Assembly: GCA_963969345.1 (NCBI GenBank)
Contig: OZ017770.1
Span: 4,163,246 to 4,227,245, forward strand
Length of the DNA stretch: 64,000 bases
Direction: 5' to 3'
DNA from: Turbatrix aceti
Taxonomy: Eukaryota; Nematoda; Chromadorea; Rhabditida; Panagrolaimidae
Shown: piece after piece, positions 58,754 to 64,000 of the stretch
How positions within the stretch are numbered: the first letter of the stretch is position 1
Layout of the letters: every line of letters starts with the position of its first letter
Made by a program: the position numbers and the translations under genes
Notes under the pieces: generated by a model
Database searches by the model: none
Told to the model about the DNA's origin: nothing
The model's input: only the letters and a program-made list of their open reading frames with translations

Positions 58754-58847
58754 TCCTCCCATGCAGCATCGATATACTTTACTTAGTTTTACGGGTCACG
58801 CAAAGCGGTTCGGCATTGATTTTCCTTTTTTGCCAAATCTATTATAA

Positions 58848-60017
58848 TCAAACGTCGTTGTCAGTCATTTCGCTGTGGCTTTCGGCCTTGTCTACATGAG
58901 TTTGCTGCTTGAATATTTGTTCATATATGGTTGATCGTCGCTTGGTCCGCACTCCAACCTCACTACTGATCCTCGTTCGCTGCGTGTCTTTACTTGTTTT
59001 ACACGAAGTTGATCGACTCAGCGTATCCGTATCCTTGAGCGCTGCTTTCAGTTGTTTTTGGAGAATTTTTACCTAAATTTGTTATTTGTTTGTTAACCCC
59101 AGATTTTTTTTCAAATTGACCGTTTTTGAGATATGACTGATAAAACTGAATCACATACATTTTCTTTCAATTTGGCAATTTCTTCGTTGTAAACATTGAT
59201 GCGGCGTTGCGCGTGCAGTGGATGTTCAAATAACTGCTGCTGAAGATTGGTAATTTTTTCTTGATACTGAGCTATTTTTTCGTTTTTCTCAAATTGTTCG
59301 TATCGCACGGTCATGAATGACTTGATTCTGCGATCGACGTTTTTCTTCATCTGCAATTTATTTTGAGTCAAAAACAATTATAAGCATAAGCAAAACCTTT
59401 GCATGAATCCGTTGTTGCAAGAATCGTATTTCTTCGAAACGCCATTTTTGAAACTGTTCAATTATAATATTATCAAACCCTTCGAGTGATTTATGTTTGA
59501 TTTGCTTTTTTCTAATGTTGAATTCTTCTTGTTTATGTGAATACGTTTGCACGGCTTCTAAAATGGCGTCGGAGGCTGTCGTAACGATGTTGTCGCAGTG
59601 GTTGATAATTTCGTCAGAACAAGATGAAATATCTGTTTGATGCTGTGCGAGAGCTGCTTCGGTTTCTGCGCTGTCATTCAGATTTGTATCGCGGCATTTG
59701 TCCGCCAGATTCATGAGTCTTTTACGAAATTGTTGAAAAACAACCGAATGGGCTTTGGTGGCAAGTTTGATATCATCGTAGGCTTTGAGTAGTTCTCGAT
59801 GCGCATCTTCGTATTGCTAAAAAAAATTGAGTTTCTGTACTATTAAAAAATAACTTACTTCTTGAACTTTTAGTTCATTCCAAATTTCATGAAAAGACAA
59901 TTGATGGTTGGTTTTGGCGGACATGTTTGTATAAAGTAGTGTATAATTATTGTAAGCATTGCTAAACGAAAGCCCAGCTTTTTGCTGCTGAGATTTTATG
60001 CTCCGTTGAATTTTCAT
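58848..60017 (-). CDS. Coiled-coil protein of unknown function
   Basis: Exons, complement: 59859-60017, 59397-59816, 59159-59350, 58848-59072; 996 nt, 331 aa, in phase. From about residue 50 to 255 it is almost wholly charged and helical, with heptad-like stretches (EDAHRELLKAYDDIKLATKA, FEKNEKIAQYQEKITNLQQQ). The helices and length resemble BAR-type or other coiled-coil scaffolds, but there is no PX, SH3 or PH domain and no signature I recognise. The last exon is basic and Ser/Thr-rich, hence probably disordered. The ATG at 60017 is followed by MKIQRSIKSQQQK; no signal peptide. Confidence 0.7.
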
Positions 60018-60130
60018 GGTCGTTGTGAATAATTTTTGAACATATAAGCGTTATGCAGCATAACTTATGCTCCGTGCGCTATACTTTAAAAAAAGGAACA
60101 CATTTTCCTGCATCCATGAGCCCCCCCCGC

Positions 60131-60202
60131 GCGCCAGTGGTGTAATGGTTAGCATTGAAGCTTCCCAAGCTTTAGATCGGCGTTCGATTCCCCGCTGGCG
60201 CA
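60131..60202 (+). tRNA. tRNA-Gly (anticodon CCC)
   Basis: The acceptor stem GCGCCAG pairs with CTGGCGC (60195-60201). The D-arm region is GTGTAATGGTTAGCAT, the anticodon stem GAAGC/GCTTT with loop TTCCCAA, and the T loop TTCGATT. The T stem has one apparent mismatch. The anticodon CCC reads GGG (Gly). There is no long variable arm. It is followed by a TTTTTT RNA polymerase III terminator at about 60205 and preceded by a run of C residues. Confidence 0.92.
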
Positions 60203-60398
60203 ATTTTTTCCTTTTTTTATGAAAAACGAAAAAAAGTTTTTTAGTCATATTTGAATTCACAATAAAGCGATAATTTTGTTTTCCAGTTTATTGAAGACAA
60301 CGTGGACAACACCTGAATGCATGACACAGCAGTTTTGTTTCATCACAGACATAATAACTGCCTGCGTAAAACCAGAGTTGTTCGATGCTCACCAAATT

Positions 60399-60543
60399 GC
60401 TCCTGCTCACTGCTCGCTCCTGCTCCGCTCACGAGCGCGAGCGGAGCGAGCGCGAAAAATTGGAGTGCTCAATGAGCATGAGCAGAGCGAGCACGAGAAA
60501 TTGAATTGCTCAAAGAGCGCGAGCAGAGCGAGCGCTGAAAATT
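60399..60543. repeat. Palindromic GAGCGGAGCGAGC repeat array, copy 3
   Basis: The left arm TGCTCGCTCCTGCTCCGCTC is followed by three direct units of 41 bp starting at 60433, 60474 and 60515. Each has the form GAGCGCGAGCGGAGCGAGCG plus an AAATTG end. The left arm can pair with the first unit. This is the same family as at 24798-24954 and 25142-25263. Confidence 0.75.
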
Positions 60544-61345
60544 GCCGAATTGAACAACTCTGGTCAGTATGCCAAGTTTGACGCCGATACAAAATAGGCA
60601 CTAAAGTCAGTTATGCCGCTGGGAATTAAAGCTGGCTTGATATCTGATTGTAGTACTGCGACAAAAAAAATCAGTTCAGATCAGATAGCAGCTAATATCC
60701 TCAATAAAGCTGTCGCTGATTTTGTCCACATTTTCTTAGGCGATCGCTGGTTTTGGTCATCGCGGAATTTATTGTGGTCGCTGAATTTGGTCCAATTGGT
60801 CGTCGTCGGATTGTCGTTCCGCCCCAAAAACGATAGGAACGAAAGAATGTTTTGGAAACGAAAAAAAAAAACGCTGCCAAAAAGAATGGTGAAAGAGAGA
60901 AACAATATTGCGTTGGCACAGCATGTGCCTCCCCCTTGTTTTGTTTCTTTGGTGCGCGCGCGTGTTTTTTTTGACTGAGTCATGTTCAAAAAAAAATCCT
61001 GAAGCCAACTATAGATATTTTTGATTACGGCCACTTGGATATGATCAGGCATGTCCCAAAGATTGTTTTAAGCCACTCCCGCTTTTTATCAGATTATTTT
61101 GCGTAATGCTGCAGGCATTTTAAAATATGAAACTTCGAAGTGCCGTAACTCAGCTGAATATTCTGAAATTTTTAAACACAATCGGTTGTTTTCTTTCTTA
61201 GGTCAGTAAGAATTTCTTTGGTGCGCGCGCGCGTCTCTTTTTCGCCCATAGAAACAAAGGCGCATGCTGTGCGTTGGCGCAGTTACGTTTTCGCCGGTTG
61301 ATCGCCTGTCTGCTGCCCGAGTTTCGTGCAGTTTTCGTTGAAGCA
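60544..61345. other. Intergenic region
   Basis: The word TTTCTTTGGTGCGCGCGCG occurs twice (about 60946 and 61214), each time followed by a T-rich stretch. No gene recognised; frames here lack motifs. Confidence 0.4.
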
Positions 61346-63530
61346 ATGTCGAAGGAGGTGAGTTTTTTTATGATTTGTCTTCCCAAAATTTGATTTATTC
61401 TACAACCCCACTTTCAGGCTCTTTTGGCGAAGGAACGCGGCAATGCGGCCTACAAAAACCGTGATTTTGGCGCTGCTCACGCGTATTACGATGTTGCCAT
61501 TCGTCTGTCGCCCGAGGAGATGATTTTCCACTTTAACAAAAGCGCCGTTTTCTTCGAAGAACGCAAATTTGATGAGTGCATTGCTGCCTGTGAAACTGCC
61601 TTGAATTTGGGTTCTGGAGACAAAAAACTCATCGAAAAGTGAGTTTTTTAGACCTCTTTTTGTTTTTTGAGTTTTTTTTCTGTTTTCAGAGTGAAATCTC
61701 GCATCGCAAAAGCCAGGAAAGCCCAGGACAAGGGTGCCAAAGCGCGGGAAGGGATTTCTAAGGCTCCGGCAAAGTCTCTGAATGCTGAATTCGGCAACTT
61801 GAGCCTATCATCGCCAAATCCGAATCCCTTGCACAATGTTTACGTTTCGAAGCTCATCCCGTTGCTCATGGCCATCAAAAATGACGACGTTGCCGGTGCA
61901 CGTCTTCGAAATCTCGTCCTTTCGTCCCCAAAAATGTCGGCCGCCTTCGTCGAATTCGTCCGGCCGTTTGAGTTTACGGTCCGAGATCTGGTTTACGTCC
62001 ATTTCGTCAGTTTTTTTGCTTTTGCGCTTAAAAACCTTTCAAATGTGTTTTTTTTCAGTTCGGACAGGAATCAAGCTGGGTTCCGAACGTTGAAGCCCGC
62101 TACGTCAAAAAATGGACTCCTTTTTCGTGGATGGCGCCCTTCATCGTCGAACTCTCCATCTCTGGTGCTCCTCCGAGAGGCTGGCCTGCAAAGTGGGTTT
62201 ACAACGTTCTTCCGCGAACAAGCAAAGTTTTGAGTGAGTTTTTTCGGGATGCCACGATCCATCGACGGATCATTGGCATTTTTAAGCGTTCTTTCGTCTT
62301 TGGATCCCAGACTGGATCCACGAGCCTCTACACCCCAACGTTCTGCCCTTCATCCGCCGTCAGCTGCCGAATCTCAAGATGCTTCATGGCCCCATCGATT
62401 TCTTCCTTGAAATTCCGCCAGATCAAGTGAAGAAGTTTCAAAACATCAGCATTGTCGTTCGCCGGTTTGCGACTCTCCCGGTGAGTTTTTGTTTGTTTTG
62501 CCAGTTGTTAGGGGACTGAAAGGTGATTAGGCCTAAAATCGGGGGTTAAAAAACTGGCTATTTTAAAAAAAATTCCAATAATCAAAAAATAGCAAAAATC
62601 GAGTTTTTTTTTACGTTTTCAAAATTTTTCTGTGATGAACATAAAATTTCGTTGTAAGACAACGGAAAAGTATTTTTTGGATAAAGAGCGACAGTAAAAA
62701 CATAACGATCACAAATTACGATCGCGTAGTATCACGACACGAATTTTGGTAACACAATGTTTTTTCAATGTTACTTTTTTTCTGTTTTGGTTACGATCAT
62801 TGCCGGGTTTTTTTCTTTGAATATCGTTTCGGGCTTTGATCTAAAATTTCTGGCCGGGACCAGTCATTGGCCGTGAATTTTAGTTTTCACTGTCATTTTT
62901 TTTCACTTTTTAGACCCTCTTCAAAACCAAGCGCTTCACCTCGTCTGTTGTCGAGTTCAAATTCATCCAGCCTCCGAACGGCGGTGTCGACTATGCCAGC
63001 AACTTAGTTTCCTTTTTGAAAACGGTGACATTCCGGTAAGCCAATTTTTTTTAGTTTTTACTATTTTTTATAAATGCTTTTTTTGCAGCATGCCGGAAAC
63101 CACCAACTTCGTCATCAGAATGCCGGTCCTGAATGCCCGTTTTCCCGCTGGCGACATGGTCAAGGCTTTGTGCACCGTTTTCCCAAACTTGCACATTCTG
63201 ACTCTGTGGATCAAACTGGATTCATTCAAGAAAATCGCTGCCTACGATTGCAAGCGTCTGACCGATGACTACAATTTTCTAAAAAAAGAAGTGAAGTCGA
63301 TGCCATCCCGCCTCCATGTCCGCTTCCACTTTGAGGAAAACGTCGAGTTTGTAAACTTCAATGCTGTTTATTCAAATTTGTACCGGAATGTGCCACGTGG
63401 CTTTACTTTTCTCGGTAGGGAAAATCAAAATCCCTGGAACCCGCCGTCTGCTGGCTTTATCAACGATAATGACAAAATGCCCATATGTCACATGAACAAG
63501 TTTTTCTCCTACGAAGTTATTTTTGAGTGA
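61346..63530 (+). CDS. STI1-like TPR protein fused to an unrecognised C-terminal domain
   Basis: Exons 61346-61357, 61418-61638, 61690-62005, 62059-62233, 62311-62480, 62914-63035 and 63089-63530; 1,458 nt, 485 aa, all in phase. Residues 5-80 are two TPRs very like the start of an STI1/Hop TPR module: LLAKERGNAAYKNRDFGAAH and FHFNKSAVFFEERKFDECIA. The Lys/Asn residues that open a Hsp70/Hsp90 carboxylate clamp are present, but the third TPR that completes it is replaced by a basic linker (KARKAQDKGAKAREG). Residues about 125-485 (WVPNVEARYVKKWTPFSW, NWIHEPLHPNVLPFIRRQLP, HILTLWIKLDSFKKI) match nothing I know. The pattern 'LPNLKMLHG' / 'FPNLHILTLWI' hints at LRR-like strands, as in nematode F-box partners. 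The chaperone link is inference. Confidence 0.75.
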
Positions 63531-63650
63531 TCAGGTTGTGTTTTTGAAGGATATTTGCATTGACTACTGATATCCGATATATATAGCTTTTCGTCATTGA
63601 GAATAAACAGTCTTTTCTTGTCTCGATCTCGCCGGTAGACCGCTCCGCCA
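63528..63650 (+). other. Possible short LTR (TG...CA) followed by a primer-binding-like site
   Basis: The interval starts TGATCAGG, ends CGCTCCGCCA and holds TATATATA (about 63578) and AATAAA (63602-63607). Five bases later, TGGTGACGAGAG at 63656 begins with TGG, as tRNA primer sites do, ahead of the gag-like frame. The limits are guesses: the AATAAA may simply be the polyadenylation signal of the TPR gene, whose stop TGA is the first three bases of this interval. Confidence 0.35.
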
Positions 63651-63700
63651 TCAGTTGGTGACGAGAGTTACTTTTCCCCGCGCCTCCCTACCCCTCGTTG

Positions 63701-64000
63701 ATGTCAACATCATCATCGTCGACAGAGAGATCAAACTCGACACAAGGGTCAGACTCGAACGCGTCGATGTCAGGTACGTCAGGTACCTCGGGACAGCCTC
63801 CGGCACCACTGCCGGTCCCGGCAATCGTCACGGCACCACCGCCAGCACAGGTCCCGCAAGTGCCTACGTCGACGTCGGCCGCCGTACCGGCGGCAACCCA
63901 GGCAGCAACGCTTGGACACGTTTTGCTACCGCCTACCCCTTACCAACCGGGCGAAGACTTTGACGTCTGGCGGCTCTCATTAGAGTTGTACCTTGAAAAT
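63701..64000 (+). mobile_element. LTR retrotransposon gag, N-terminal part (runs off the window)
   Basis: An open frame of 100 codons from the ATG at 63701 to the window edge. The Ser/Thr-rich start (MSTSSSSTERSNSTQ) and Pro/Ala-rich stretch are typical disordered gag leaders. They are followed by PYQPGEDFDVWRLSLELYLE, which fits the gypsy/Ty3-type gag capsid opening (pattern F/Y-x-P-G-E-D-F-x-x-W-x-x-x-x-E-x-Y). GC content is clearly above the surroundings, a sign of a recent insertion. Polymerase domains would lie beyond the window. Confidence 0.7.

Overview
The window looks like nuclear DNA of a nematode. Most introns are very short (about 45-60 bp) with TTTTCAG-type acceptors. The gene content includes families that are expanded in or specific to nematodes: two CX-module glycine-rich secreted proteins, a DUF229 membrane protein and a DEG/ENaC channel. 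Many start codons sit a few bases after a strong splice acceptor with no upstream exon in sight, as expected for spliced-leader trans-splicing. I cannot name the species. All exon joins were made by eye from reading frame, splice signals and family knowledge; nearly all multi-exon models close with matching phases.

Layout. 1-9.0 kb: 3' end of an adenylyl cyclase (+), an EGF-type membrane protein (-), O-GlcNAc transferase (-) and a BMP-type R-SMAD (-). 10.5-14.5 kb: two tandem CX-module proteins (+). 15-22.2 kb, all minus: an ankyrin/SOCS-box protein, an STK16-like kinase, a procollagen galactosyltransferase and an unrecognised basic protein. 22.3-25.3 kb: gene remnants and palindromic GAGCGGAGC-type repeats. 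25.7-27.1 kb: a DYRK kinase gene carrying one frameshift (+). 27.5-33.8 kb, minus: V-ATPase subunit G, a DEG/ENaC channel, an F-box/LRR protein and a His-rich unknown. 33.8-39.7 kb: gene-poor, with a 293-bp repeat present twice and two clean inverted repeats. 39.7-40.6 kb: an IL-17-like secreted protein (+).

40.68-50.25 kb is a head-to-tail duplication of a 4,784-bp unit that appears identical in both copies. Each unit holds a complete DUF229 gene, a small secreted-protein gene and the last four exons of an SLC13 transporter. Only the right-hand SLC13 copy is intact. 52.1-54.9 kb: a polypeptide GalNAc-transferase and DENR on the minus strand, only 26 bp apart. 55.5-58.8 kb: an aspartic-protease homologue that has lost both catalytic aspartates, and a cytohesin (both +). 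58.8-60.2 kb: a coiled-coil protein (-) and a tRNA-Gly(CCC) (+). 61.3-63.5 kb: an STI1-like TPR protein joined to a domain I do not recognise (+). 63.7 kb to the end: the start of a retrotransposon gag.

The genes do not form a single pathway. Several act in secretion and glycosylation (COLGALT, GALNT, DUF229) or signalling (cyclase, SMAD, STK16, DYRK, cytohesin, IL-17-like). The points most worth a second look are the double-dead protease, the IL-17-like gene, the DYRK frameshift, the DENR-GALNT junction, the tandem duplication and the TPR fusion.
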